59,084 nt of DNA from Asaia bogorensis (GTDB lineage: Bacteria > Pseudomonadota > Alphaproteobacteria > Acetobacterales > Acetobacteraceae): the NCBI GenBank assembly GCA_945897825.1, contig CAMDGX010000019.1:1-59084 (forward strand), in the 5' to 3' direction. The position numbers and the translations under genes are program-made. Below, one piece after another: positions 41,130 through 49,551 of the stretch; positions within the stretch are counted from its first letter, which is position 1, and each line of letters opens with the position of its first letter. The notes beneath the pieces are model-generated. The model was not told where the DNA came from. It made no database searches and worked only from the letters and a program-made list of their open reading frames with translations.

Positions 41130-41235
41130 AAAAAAGAACCAAAAAACTTTCCTGACCTTGCACCGTGGCCGATTGGCCGCCAGCGGCCAAAATGGATAGA
41201 AAGTCTTTTTGCTTCTTTTTCTTCAGAAAAAGAAG
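41117..41235. repeat. Compound palindromic repeat, copy 4 (reverse orientation)
   Basis: Element C (41117-41127 / 41130-41140) comes first and element A (41212-41222 / 41225-41235) last, so this copy is inverted relative to copies 1-3. The core differs again and holds a perfect palindrome, TTGGCCGC (41173-41180) and GCGGCCAA (41183-41190). The copy overlaps the end of the E2-like gene and stops 6 bases before the convergent GMC gene. Confidence 0.9.
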
Positions 41236-41241
41236 GCCTTG

Positions 41242-42813
41242 CTACCCCTTCATCCCCGCCGCCACCTTCTCCCCGATCAGCATGCACGTGAAATGCGTGT
41301 TCGCCCGGCAATCCAGCGGCATGATCGACGCATCCGCCACGCGCAGCCCCGCCAGCCCCTTCACTGACCCGTCCGGATTGACCACCCCGCGCGGGTCCTC
41401 CCAGGCGCTCATCCGGCAGGTGCCCGCCGCGTGCTGCGCGTCGCCCGCCTCGGCCAGCAGCAGCGCGTCCTGCTCCCCGGCAGGCATCGCCGCGACCGCA
41501 TCGAGCGACAGCGCGGTCGCCCCGAACGTCACCCGCTCGGCAATCCCGGCCACCGCCGGATGCGCCGCGATGCGCGCCAGCCGCGCCACGCCGTCGCGCA
41601 GCCGCAGCCGGTCGTCGGGGTGGGAGAGCATGTTCTCCTCCACCAGCGGATCGACCGCCGGATCGGCCGACAGCAGCCGCACCTCGCCCCGCGACCGCGC
41701 CTCGAACACGCCGACCACCAGCGCCCCGGGCCCCGCGCCCTCCGCCGTCACGCCGCGATGGTTCATGGCGATCATCAGCATGTCCCGCCGCGCCGCCCCG
41801 GCCAGGCCCGACGAGTAGCTGACGCACACATTCGTATGCCGCGCATCGAAATCCGTCGGCCGATGCGCGGATTTCAGCTCCACCGAGGCGCGCAGCATCG
41901 GATGGTCCATGAAGTTGCGGCCCACCTCCGGCAACGCATGCGCCACCGCGATCCCGTGCGCCGCCAGCGCCGCGGGGTCGCCGATGCCTGAGCGCATCAG
42001 GATCGCCGGCGAATGCACCGCCCCCGCGCACAGCACCACATCGCGCGCCGCGATATCCACCCAGCCCCGCCCCGGCAGCCGCACCCGAACGCCGCACGCC
42101 CGTGCCCCGTCGAGCAGCACGCGATCGACCAGCGCCCCGCCCAGGATGGTCAGGTTCGCCCGCCCGCGCGCCGGCTCCAGGAACGCCTCGTTGGTCGAGA
42201 CGCGGATGCCGTCGCGGCTGTTGATGGGATAGGTCGCCACCCCCTCGCCCTCCGGCGCGTTCAGATCGCCATGCGCCGGATAGCCCAGCGCCAGCGCCGC
42301 ATCGTGCATGGCGCGGTCGATCGGCCCCCACGTGTCACGCGGCGCGCGATACACCGGCACCGGGCCGTCGGCGCCATGCTGCGCACCCCCCATCGGATCG
42401 GCCTCGATGCGGTTCATGTGCCCCAGCAGCGCCTGGAACGACCACCCCTCGCAGCCCGCCTCCGCCCAGGCATCGAACGCATCCGCCACGCCGCGGATGG
42501 CGATCTGCGCGTTCACCGCCGAGCTGCCGCCCATGCCGCGCCCGCGCCAGTAGAGCTTCGGTTCCTGCGCCGCCGTGCGCCGCGCCATCAGCCCGGGATA
42601 CTGCCAGGCCGCCTGCATCTCCGGCGGCAGGATGATGTTGAGCGGATTGGCGCTTTGCATCCCCCGCGGCGCCTCCCCCGCCCGCCAGTCCCGCCCGGCC
42701 TCCAGCAGCAGCACATGGCACTGGCGGTCCTCGGAAAGGCGCGCGGCCACCACCGCCCCGGCCGACCCGGCGCCCACCACGATGACATCGTATCTTGCCG
42801 AACTGATGTCCAT
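41242..42813 (-). CDS. GMC family FAD oxidoreductase
   Basis: The 523-residue GMC oxidoreductase has N-terminal 'DVIVVGAGSAGAVVAARL', 'WRGRGMGGSSAVNAQIAIRG', the signature 'GAVHSPAILMRSGIG', and the active-site histidine in 'QHAAGTCRMS' with a second residue in 'CRANTHFTCM'. It shares family features with the GMC protein at 36.4-38 kb but is well diverged from it. It would oxidise an alcohol with FAD. The ATG at 42811-42813 is preferred; a GTG six bases upstream is also possible. It is divergent from the pilus gene set. Confidence 0.9.
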   Translation of the reverse strand: MDISSARYDVIVVGAGSAGAVVAARLSEDRQCHVLLLEAGRDWRAGEAPRGMQSANPLNIILPPEMQAAWQYPGLMARRTAAQEPKLYWRGRGMGGSSAVNAQIAIRGVADAFDAWAEAGCEGWSFQALLGHMNRIEADPMGGAQHGADGPVPVYRAPRDTWGPIDRAMHDAALALGYPAHGDLNAPEGEGVATYPINSRDGIRVSTNEAFLEPARGRANLTILGGALVDRVLLDGARACGVRVRLPGRGWVDIAARDVVLCAGAVHSPAILMRSGIGDPAALAAHGIAVAHALPEVGRNFMDHPMLRASVELKSAHRPTDFDARHTNVCVSYSSGLAGAARRDMLMIAMNHRGVTAEGAGPGALVVGVFEARSRGEVRLLSADPAVDPLVEENMLSHPDDRLRLRDGVARLARIAAHPAVAGIAERVTFGATALSLDAVAAMPAGEQDALLLAEAGDAQHAAGTCRMSAWEDPRGVVNPDGSVKGLAGLRVADASIMPLDCRANTHFTCMLIGEKVAAGMKG

Positions 42814-43094
42814 GCTCACCCCCGGTTCCACCGATCCCCATGATCGAACGGCGTGTGGCCAGTGGCAACCGCCCCGCCGCGTTTGCAACGAAACCGCGCT
42901 CAAAGTAACGTAATGCAACACTCAAAAGGTTAACCGCAATACTCTGAAACCATGCACATTTTAATCCATGACGAAAGCATCATTTGCGGCCGAATTGGCC
43001 GCTTCCTGTAACCATTTTGACAGAACGCCGAGCGCAAGAACGCCCTGGGCCAAGCGCGACATATTGAGGGCGCGCCCCGAGGAGGAGGATTTCC
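42814..43094. promoter_or_regulatory. AT-richer divergent promoter region of GMC and tad genes
   Basis: These 281 bases have visibly lower GC content than their neighbours, with several A/T runs (42896-42970) and a TTAACC half-site (in 'AGGTTAACCGC', about 42928-42938) like one half of a CtrA box. No full TTAA-N7-TTAA match was found. A strong GGAGGAGGA ribosome site (43080-43089) precedes the first pilus gene. Promoters for both directions must lie here, but none could be placed exactly. Confidence 0.4.
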
Positions 43095-44426
43095 ATGCGC
43101 GACAGCACCCTTGCCGCCAAAGGCCATGCCGCCCGGCTTCCGTCCAATCCCACCCGGGCAGCCCATCTGCTGGACCGGCTCCGCGCCGCCCGCCGCGGCA
43201 GCGTCTCCACCGTCATTGCCGCGGCCACGCCGGTGCTGATCGGGTTCATGGGCCTGGCGATCGACACCACCTACTGGGAAACCGGCAAGGTCACGATGCA
43301 GGGCTCGACCGACATGGCCGCCATCGCCGCCGGCCGCGCCTACAAGTCGGGTTCCAACATCACCACCGAGGCCCTGGCCGTGCTCGCCGCCAACGGCTAC
43401 ACGAACGGCGTCGGCAACGTCAACGTAACGATAAGCCAGCCGCCCCCCAGCGGCCTTTACGCCGGCAACCCGCATGCCATCCAGGTCACCGTCACCCAGC
43501 CGCAGCGCAGCTTCTTCAGCACCGTGCTCGGCCGCACCCCGCCGACGCTGACCACCTCCTCGGTGGCGGCCCCCCCAACCGCCATGGGCGGCGGCGCCTG
43601 CATCATCGCCCTCGGCACGACCGGCGAGACCGTCACGATCAACGGCTCCAACATGGTCGATACCCAGTACTGCAACTTCTACAACAACTCGGTCTCGGCC
43701 GAAGGCACCCGCCTGGTCGGTGGCGGCACGATCAAGGTGCTGAACGCCTACCTCACCGGCAACTGGACCGGCAGCGGCACCTTCACCACCACCAAGGCGC
43801 TGCACAGCAACGCCTCCCCGGTCGCCGACCCCTACGCCGACCGCGGCCTGCCCGCCGTTCCCACCCGCTGCGACGCCAGCAACACCAACCTCAACAACTC
43901 CGCGTCGTTCACCGCCAAGGCCGACGGCTTCTTCGTCTTCTGCAAGGGACTCAAGCTCGTCGCCAACGACAAGGTATTGACCCTCGGCCCCGGCATCTAC
44001 GTGATCGACGGCGACCAGTTCTCGATCAACGCCGGCTGGACCATCAACGCCACCAACGCCACCATCTACCTCACCAAGGTCGCCGCCACCGAGTATGCGG
44101 AGCTGAAGGTCAACGGCCAGCAGATCTTCAACCTCGTCGCCCCCACCACCGGCCCGACGCGCGGCATCGCCGTCATGGCGCATCCCAGCACGCCCGCCTC
44201 GAAGGTCATCAGCTTCGGCGGCGGCAGCTCGCTGAACGTCACCGGCGCGCTCTATGCCCCCAGCACGGAGATCACCGTTTCGGGCAACAACGGCAGCTCC
44301 GCCTGCACCCAGGTGGTCGCCCGCTCGGTGGTGCTGAACGGCAACAACACCTTCCGCCACGAATGCGCCGGCATCGGCGTCTCCGACCCGCCGGGCAGCC
44401 TGCCGGCGCTCGTCCTGGTCCAGTAG
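43095..44426 (+). CDS. TadG-related pilus assembly protein
   Basis: This 443-residue protein has a basic N-terminal segment followed by a TadG/TadE-type start ('GSVSTVIAAATPVLIGFMGLAID', about 35-57) and one membrane helix. A long extracytoplasmic part rich in Asn, Thr, Ser and Gly follows, with runs such as 'IALGTTGETVTINGSN' and 'GPGIYVIDGD' that look like beta-strand repeats. Tad proteins of this type are minor components of Flp pili. A strong ribosome site precedes the ATG. Two TadE-like genes follow directly, but no tadA, tadB, tadC, rcpC or flp gene is in the window. Confidence 0.82.
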   Translation: MRDSTLAAKGHAARLPSNPTRAAHLLDRLRAARRGSVSTVIAAATPVLIGFMGLAIDTTYWETGKVTMQGSTDMAAIAAGRAYKSGSNITTEALAVLAANGYTNGVGNVNVTISQPPPSGLYAGNPHAIQVTVTQPQRSFFSTVLGRTPPTLTTSSVAAPPTAMGGGACIIALGTTGETVTINGSNMVDTQYCNFYNNSVSAEGTRLVGGGTIKVLNAYLTGNWTGSGTFTTTKALHSNASPVADPYADRGLPAVPTRCDASNTNLNNSASFTAKADGFFVFCKGLKLVANDKVLTLGPGIYVIDGDQFSINAGWTINATNATIYLTKVAATEYAELKVNGQQIFNLVAPTTGPTRGIAVMAHPSTPASKVISFGGGSSLNVTGALYAPSTEITVSGNNGSSACTQVVARSVVLNGNNTFRHECAGIGVSDPPGSLPALVLVQ

Positions 44427-44431
44427 CAGGG

Positions 44432-44935
44432 ATGCCGACCGTGGCCAGCCTCGCCCTCCCCCGGCGCATCGTCGCCGCCCTGCGCCGCCTGCGGGCCGCG
44501 CGGGGTGGCATCGCGGCGGTGGAGTTCGCCATCGGTGCCTCCTTCTTCATCCTCGCCACGCTGGGCCTCTACGATTTCGGCCGCGCCTCCTGGCACCGCA
44601 TGCAGGTCGCCGCCGCCGCCCAGGCCGGCGCCGCCTATGCCGCGTCGAACGGCTTCAACACCAACGGCATCGTCAGCGCCGTCACCGGCGCCACCAACTT
44701 CTCCGCCTTGTCCGCCTCGCCCGCGCCAACGCTGCAATGCGGCTGCCCCAACGGCACGTCCGGCGTCACCGTCGCCGCCTGCGGCAGCACCTGCCCGATC
44801 GCGGGCGGCGTGGCCGAAACCGCCGGCTACTACGTCACCGTCCACGCCCTCGGCACCTATTCGTTCGTGTTCCCCTACCCCTATGTGTCCAACCCGGTCG
44901 TCATGACCGCCAGCGCATTCGCCAAGCTGCAATGA
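44432..44935 (+). CDS. TadE-like minor pilin
   Basis: The 167-residue protein has a short basic lead, then 'GGIAAVEFAIGASFFILATLGLYDFGR', shown here only to mark the TadE motif G-x-AAVEFA followed by one membrane helix (about 28-46). The glutamate after the small residues is the prepilin-like E5 position. The remainder is exported and has four cysteines ('CGCPNG', 'CGSTC') that may form disulfides. The start lies 6 bases after the TadG-like gene; its stop overlaps the next TadE gene (ATGA). Confidence 0.85.
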   Translation: MPTVASLALPRRIVAALRRLRAARGGIAAVEFAIGASFFILATLGLYDFGRASWHRMQVAAAAQAGAAYAASNGFNTNGIVSAVTGATNFSALSASPAPTLQCGCPNGTSGVTVAACGSTCPIAGGVAETAGYYVTVHALGTYSFVFPYPYVSNPVVMTASAFAKLQ

Positions 44936-45330
44936 CCCGCACCCTGCGCCACCTCGCCGCCCTGCTGCGCACCGACCGACGCGGCCTGACCAGCCTCGAG
45001 TTCGGCTTCATCGCCCTGCCCTTCACCATGCTGCTGTTCGGCGTCGTGGAGATCGGGCTGGTCGTGCGCATGAAGTCCGCCCTGCAATACGCCACCACCC
45101 AGACCGCCCGCTGCCTGGTGGTCAACACCGCGCTCTGCGGCACCACCGAGAACGCCCGCGCCTATGCCGTCAGCCAGTCGCAGGGCGTCCCCATCACCAC
45201 CGGCGCCTTCACCATCACCACCGCCGCCTGCGGCCGCCTGGTGACGGCGAACGTCGCGTTCCCCATCGTCGCGAGCAAGGTGATGCCCCAGGCCCTCACC
45301 CTCACCGCCCAGGCCTGCTACCCGATCTAG
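44932..45330 (+). CDS. TadE-like minor pilin
   Basis: The 132-residue protein has the TadE motif 'RRGLTSLEFGFIALPF' (about 16-31) with the E5-like glutamate and one helix ('MLLFGVVEIGLVVRM'). An exported domain of about 80 residues with three cysteines follows. It is smaller than its neighbour but of the same family and translationally coupled to it. Together the three genes probably encode minor Flp-pilus or related secretion components used with a tad machine located elsewhere on the chromosome. Confidence 0.85.
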   Translation: MTRTLRHLAALLRTDRRGLTSLEFGFIALPFTMLLFGVVEIGLVVRMKSALQYATTQTARCLVVNTALCGTTENARAYAVSQSQGVPITTGAFTITTAACGRLVTANVAFPIVASKVMPQALTLTAQACYPI

Positions 45331-45396
45331 CTCCCATCTGGCCGCGCGCGCCGGCCCGCCCTAGTCTTCCCGCGTGCCAGCCACGGGAACGACGCC

Positions 45397-46971
45397 ATGA
45401 CCGCCACCATCGCCGCCATCGACCACCTGTTCGCCAACTGGACCGGCCCCGACACCCCCGGCCTCGTCGTCGCCGCCACGCGCGGCGGCAAGCTGGTGCA
45501 CCAGGGCGCCTACGGCATGGCCGACCTCGCCCACGCCATCCCGCTCGGCCCGCGCTCCACCGTGCGCATCGGCTCGCAGACCAAGCAGTTCACCGTCCTG
45601 CTCGCCCTGATGCTGGAGCGCGAGGGCAAGCTGGACATGAACGCGCCGGTCCATCGCTACGCCCCCTGGCTCGCCGCCCTGCCGCACACCGTCACGCTGC
45701 GCCACCTCGCCAGCAACACCTCCGGCATGCGCGACTTCCTGGAGATGCTGACCTGGAACGGCCTCGCGCTCTCCAGCGTCTCCACCCGCGCCACCGCCCG
45801 CGCGCTGATCGGCCGCCACGGCGAGATGAACTTCCCGCCCGGCGAGCAGATGATCTACTGCAACACCGGCTTCTTCCTGCTCTCCGAGATCGTCGAGGAG
45901 GTCTCCGGCCGCAGCTACAACGAGCTCCTGCGCGCCCGCATCACCGGCCCGCTCGGCATGGAGGACACCATCCTCCAGCACCGCGACGGCCAGATCCTGC
46001 CCCGCCTCGTCGGCCACCATTCCAAGGGCCCCGACGGCGCCTGGGAACGCGCGCAATGGGGCCTCGTGCTCGGCGGCGAGGGCGGCATGAGCTCCACGCT
46101 GGAGGACATGCTGCGCTGGCAGGCCCACCTCGCGAACCCAACGCCGGACATGGCCGACCTCCTGGCCCGCATGGAACAGCCGACGCGCTTCGCCAACGGC
46201 TCGCTTTCGATGTACGCGCTGGGCTTCACCGTCACCCGCTACCGCGGCCTGCGCAATATCGGCCATGGCGGCGGCGTCGCCGGCGGACGCTCCGAATCGG
46301 TGCGCTTCCCCGAACAGCAGGCCGGCGTGGTCATCCTCGGCAACCGCGACGACATCGCCCCATTCTCGATCGCGCGCCGGATGATCGACACGGTGCTGGC
46401 CGACCAGCTCGCCCCGCTGCCCGACGAAGCCAACCTGCGCGCGCTCGCCGCCGCCGCCGGCATGTATCGCGACGCGGACGGCGACGATGTGTTCGAGATC
46501 GTCGACGACAACGGCCGCCCCACCTTCACCAGCCAGGGCGGCAGCGGCGGCACCATCGAGCAGCTGTCCCCGGGCGAGTTCGCCCCCGAGCGCGCCGTCG
46601 TGCACCTCAGCTTCGGCCTGCCGCGCGACGGCACCATCCCCGCCCGCTGGTGCGGCGCCGCGCGCAGCTACCGCCCGGTCCGCCCCGGCGCCGGCAGCGC
46701 GCCCGCCCTGGCCGGCAGCTACGCCAACGCCACGCTCGGCCTGGACGCCACGATCTCCCCCGATGGCGGCCTGCTGGTCGTCCGCTCCGAATACGGCGCG
46801 CTGCGCCTCGCCCTCTCCTGGATCGAGCCCGACCTGCTGATGGCCATGCCGGCCGACACCCCCCAGCGCGCGCCCGGCAAGCCCTGGGCCGCCGTGGTCC
46901 GCGTCGAGCCCGGTGCCCTCGTGGTCACCACCGACCGGACCAAGGCCCTGCGCCTGGAGCGCCTGGCATGA
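45397..46971 (+). CDS. dap: D-aminopeptidase (serine hydrolase, family S12)
   Basis: The 524-residue protein has the beta-lactamase-type domain with S60-x-x-K63 (SQTK), Y154-C-N156 and H290-G-G. These positions and the total length agree closely with D-aminopeptidase of Ochrobactrum (about 520 residues). Two C-terminal beta-barrel domains (about 345-524) are also typical of that enzyme. It removes N-terminal D-amino acids from peptides and amides, probably in the cytoplasm because no signal peptide is seen. Its stop overlaps the start of the M20 amidohydrolase gene, so D-amino-acid peptide or amide breakdown is a likely shared theme. Confidence 0.88.
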   Translation: MTATIAAIDHLFANWTGPDTPGLVVAATRGGKLVHQGAYGMADLAHAIPLGPRSTVRIGSQTKQFTVLLALMLEREGKLDMNAPVHRYAPWLAALPHTVTLRHLASNTSGMRDFLEMLTWNGLALSSVSTRATARALIGRHGEMNFPPGEQMIYCNTGFFLLSEIVEEVSGRSYNELLRARITGPLGMEDTILQHRDGQILPRLVGHHSKGPDGAWERAQWGLVLGGEGGMSSTLEDMLRWQAHLANPTPDMADLLARMEQPTRFANGSLSMYALGFTVTRYRGLRNIGHGGGVAGGRSESVRFPEQQAGVVILGNRDDIAPFSIARRMIDTVLADQLAPLPDEANLRALAAAAGMYRDADGDDVFEIVDDNGRPTFTSQGGSGGTIEQLSPGEFAPERAVVHLSFGLPRDGTIPARWCGAARSYRPVRPGAGSAPALAGSYANATLGLDATISPDGGLLVVRSEYGALRLALSWIEPDLLMAMPADTPQRAPGKPWAAVVRVEPGALVVTTDRTKALRLERLA

Positions 46972-48233
46972 CCGCCTTCGAAACCGCCCTCGCCCAGTCC
47001 ACCGCCGAAAGCTGGGCGCTGATGGCGCGCATCGGCGCCGACACGCGCGGCACCGTCGGCATCACCCGCGCCCCCTACGACGCCGCCGAGCAGCGCGCCG
47101 CCGAGGCCACCCGCGCCGAGCTAAACGCCGAGGGCATCGCCGCCGAGTACGACGCCTTCGGCAACCTGCACGCCACCCTCCCCGGCACCGATCCCACGCT
47201 GCCCGCCGTCGGCCTCGGCTCGCATTTCGATTCGGTGCCCGACGGCGGCAACTACGACGGCCTCGCCGGCGTCATGGCGGCCCTTTCCGTCGTTCTCGCC
47301 GCGAAGCGCACCGGCCTCGCCCCCCGCCGCCCCCTGCGTCTGCTCGGCCTGCGCGGCGAGGAAAGCCCGTGGTACGGCACCGCCTATCTCGGCAGCCGCA
47401 TGGCCCTCGGCCACGTCCCGTTCGCCACCATGGGCAAGCTGGTCCGCGGCGACACCGGCCGCACCCTCTCCGACCACATGGCCGCCCTCGGCTTCCACGG
47501 CCAGGACACGCCGAGCCTTTCCCCCGCCACCCTGGCCTGCTGGCTGGAACTGCACATCGAGCAGGGCCCGCTGCTGATCGGCCAAGACGTGCCGATCGGC
47601 ATCGCGACCGCCATCCGCGGCAACATCCGCCACGCCGCCGCCAAGTGCTTCGGCGCCTGGGCCCATTCCGCCGCCGTCCCCCGGGCCTTCCGCCACGATG
47701 CCGTCGTCGCGGTCAGCGAGCTGGTCATGGCGATCGACGCCTTCTGGAGCGAGCGCATCGCCGAGGGCGACGACAACTTCGTCGCCACCATCGGCATCGT
47801 CGCGACGCGGCCAGACCTGCACGCCATGACCAAGGTGCCCGGCGAGGTTGCCTTCACCGTGAACCTCGGCGCCACCGACCCCGCCATCCTGCGCCTTTCC
47901 GGTGAACATGCCCGCGCCCAGGCGGATGCCATCGCCGCGCGCCGCCGCGTCCGCTTCGACCTCGGGCCCGACACCGGCTCCCAGCCCACGCCGCTCGATG
48001 CCGCCCTGGTCAACCGGCTCGATGCCGCCGCCGCCGCGCTCGGCCTCGGCCGCCACCGCATGCCGACGGTCGGCCACGATGCCGGCATGTTCGCCCAGGC
48101 GGGAATTCCCTCGGCCATGGTCCTGGTCCGCAACCAGAACGGCAGCCACAATCCCGACGAAGCGCTGGAGGAGGCCGACTACACCGCCGGCGTGCGCGTG
48201 CTGGCCCGCGCGGCCCTGGAGGTCGCGGGCTGA
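46968..48233 (+). CDS. M20 family Zn-dependent amidohydrolase (N-carbamoyl-amino-acid hydrolase/allantoate-type)
   Basis: The 421-residue metallohydrolase has the metal ligands of the hydantoinase/carbamoylase group: 'GSHFDSVPDGGNYDG' (H and D), 'RGEESPWYG' (E pair), 'ELHIEQG' (H) and 'NGSHNPDEA' (H). Enzymes of this group hydrolyse N-carbamoyl amino acids, beta-ureidopropionate or allantoate. Specificity is open. Coupling to the D-aminopeptidase gene favours amino-acid amide metabolism. It ends 4 bases from the convergent serine-protease gene. Confidence 0.88.
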   Translation: MTAFETALAQSTAESWALMARIGADTRGTVGITRAPYDAAEQRAAEATRAELNAEGIAAEYDAFGNLHATLPGTDPTLPAVGLGSHFDSVPDGGNYDGLAGVMAALSVVLAAKRTGLAPRRPLRLLGLRGEESPWYGTAYLGSRMALGHVPFATMGKLVRGDTGRTLSDHMAALGFHGQDTPSLSPATLACWLELHIEQGPLLIGQDVPIGIATAIRGNIRHAAAKCFGAWAHSAAVPRAFRHDAVVAVSELVMAIDAFWSERIAEGDDNFVATIGIVATRPDLHAMTKVPGEVAFTVNLGATDPAILRLSGEHARAQADAIAARRRVRFDLGPDTGSQPTPLDAALVNRLDAAAAALGLGRHRMPTVGHDAGMFAQAGIPSAMVLVRNQNGSHNPDEALEEADYTAGVRVLARAALEVAG

Positions 48234-48237
48234 GACG

Positions 48238-49125
48238 CTACTGCCAGCACAGGATCTGCACGGTCGCCTTCCCGGCGCGCGCCAGCACGTCCTCGTCGTC
48301 CTGCACCGCCGCGGCCGCGCCGCCACCGAGCATCGCCCTGAGCGGCCCCGCCCCCGGCCCGATCGACAGGTCCGGCGTGGCGATGCCATAGGCGGCGACG
48401 GCCCGCACCGGATCGATCAGCGCCCGCACAATGCCCACCACATGCCCGCTCCCGGCATCGAGGATCGGCCCGCCGCTGTAGCCCTGCGCGATCTCCGGCG
48501 CCTGCATCCACACCAGTGTCGCAGGGTCGGTCTCCAGCGCCGCGCGATGCACGAAGCTGTCGTTGACGATCGCCGCCCACGTCACCTGCGGCGCCACGAC
48601 GGGGCGCGGTGCCGCCACCGCCAGCGCCAGCATCCGCGCCTGCGCCGGATAGCCGAACACCGCCACCCGCCCGCCCGCCCGCGCCGGGCCGATCGCGAGA
48701 TGCGCCGGACCCGGGGCGGCGGCCTGCAGCACCGCGATGTCATGCTCGGCATCCATCGCCACCACCCGCGCCGCGGTCGCCGCCATGTGCCGCGACACCA
48801 CGCGGATCGCGCGGCACGCCTGCACCACATGCGCCGCCGTCACCACCAACCCCTGCGCGCTGGCGAAGAACCCGGTGCCGGTCGCCTCGGCGACGGCCTC
48901 CGGCGGCGGGCGCAGCGGATCGTACGGCAGCAGATGCACCTGCGGCAGTCCCGCCCCCGCCACCGGCGGCGCGATCACGCCCGATGCCAGCACCGGCTGC
49001 GCCATGGACTCGATCCGCCCCTGCGGATGTCCATGCCCGTCGCGCGCCCCCTCGATCTCCTCCGCAACGGCGGGCGAAGCCAAGCCAAGTGTCGCGATGA
49101 TCAACGGTGCCAGCAGGCGACGCAT
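48238..49125 (-). CDS. Secreted trypsin-like serine protease
   Basis: This 295-residue protein has a signal peptide ('LLAPLIIATLGLASPAVA', cleavage near 21) and a chymotrypsin/HtrA-type domain. The triad H99 ('VTAAHV'), D129 ('EHDIAVLQ') and S217 ('QGYSGGPI') is complete. There is no PDZ domain, so it is not a full DegP. It is expected to work in the periplasm or outside the cell. The ATG at 49123-49125 is used in preference to one 27 bases upstream because the signal peptide then begins normally. A CtrA-like site lies about 60 bases upstream. Confidence 0.86.
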   Translation of the reverse strand: MRRLLAPLIIATLGLASPAVAEEIEGARDGHGHPQGRIESMAQPVLASGVIAPPVAGAGLPQVHLLPYDPLRPPPEAVAEATGTGFFASAQGLVVTAAHVVQACRAIRVVSRHMAATAARVVAMDAEHDIAVLQAAAPGPAHLAIGPARAGGRVAVFGYPAQARMLALAVAAPRPVVAPQVTWAAIVNDSFVHRAALETDPATLVWMQAPEIAQGYSGGPILDAGSGHVVGIVRALIDPVRAVAAYGIATPDLSIGPGAGPLRAMLGGGAAAAVQDDEDVLARAGKATVQILCWQ

Positions 49126-49551
49126 CGGTCCGTTCCGAAGTTCGGACCCCACGTTGCGCGACGTGTCCCTACAGCCGCGTTTCAGTTTACCTTCGCTTAA
49201 CCCTTCATCCCCGACGCGCCGGCAGGCACCGTTTCACGCAGGATCACGCGCGCAGCGCCGCGAATCGGCAGTTTTCGCAATTTGCGCTGGCCCGCGGGGC
49301 AAATCGCCTTGCAATTTGCAACGCCTCCTGGCCCCGGCATGCGGATTAACGCCGCGTTTGCACCGCAGTTTTGCCGATAGCTCGAGTTGAAACCTTAAGA
49401 AACATTGAATGCCCGTACGGGCGTGGCCGGACTGGCATCACGATTGCGTAGCACCTTCTGCGAGGGCCAAACCCCACCGGTCCTGCGCTCTGGGCGGTCG
49501 TGTTGCTTCGGCAAGCGGCGGTCCGGGGGACCAGCAACGGAGATTGGCAAA
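49126..49551. other. 426-base divergent regulatory region with repeated motifs
   Basis: This gene-free stretch separates the protease and the CtrA-like regulator. It contains a near CtrA site (49186-49200), two direct copies of GCAATTTGC (49277-49285 and 49311-49319), and GCAAAT-N9-ATTTGC as an inverted pair (49299-49304 / 49314-49319). A further TTAACG lies near 49347 and CCTTAAG near 49393. GC is lower than in the genes. Promoters for both neighbours should lie here; none is placed with certainty. Confidence 0.5.
49186..49200. promoter_or_regulatory. CtrA-box-like site (TTTA-N7-TTAA)
   Basis: TTTA (49186-49189), seven bases, TTAA (49197-49200) followed by CC: one mismatch from the CtrA consensus TTAA-N7-TTAA. 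It is about 60 bases upstream of the protease start and about 350 bases upstream of the CtrA-like regulator. It may serve genuine CtrA or the paralogue encoded next to it. The match is by eye only. Confidence 0.35.
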
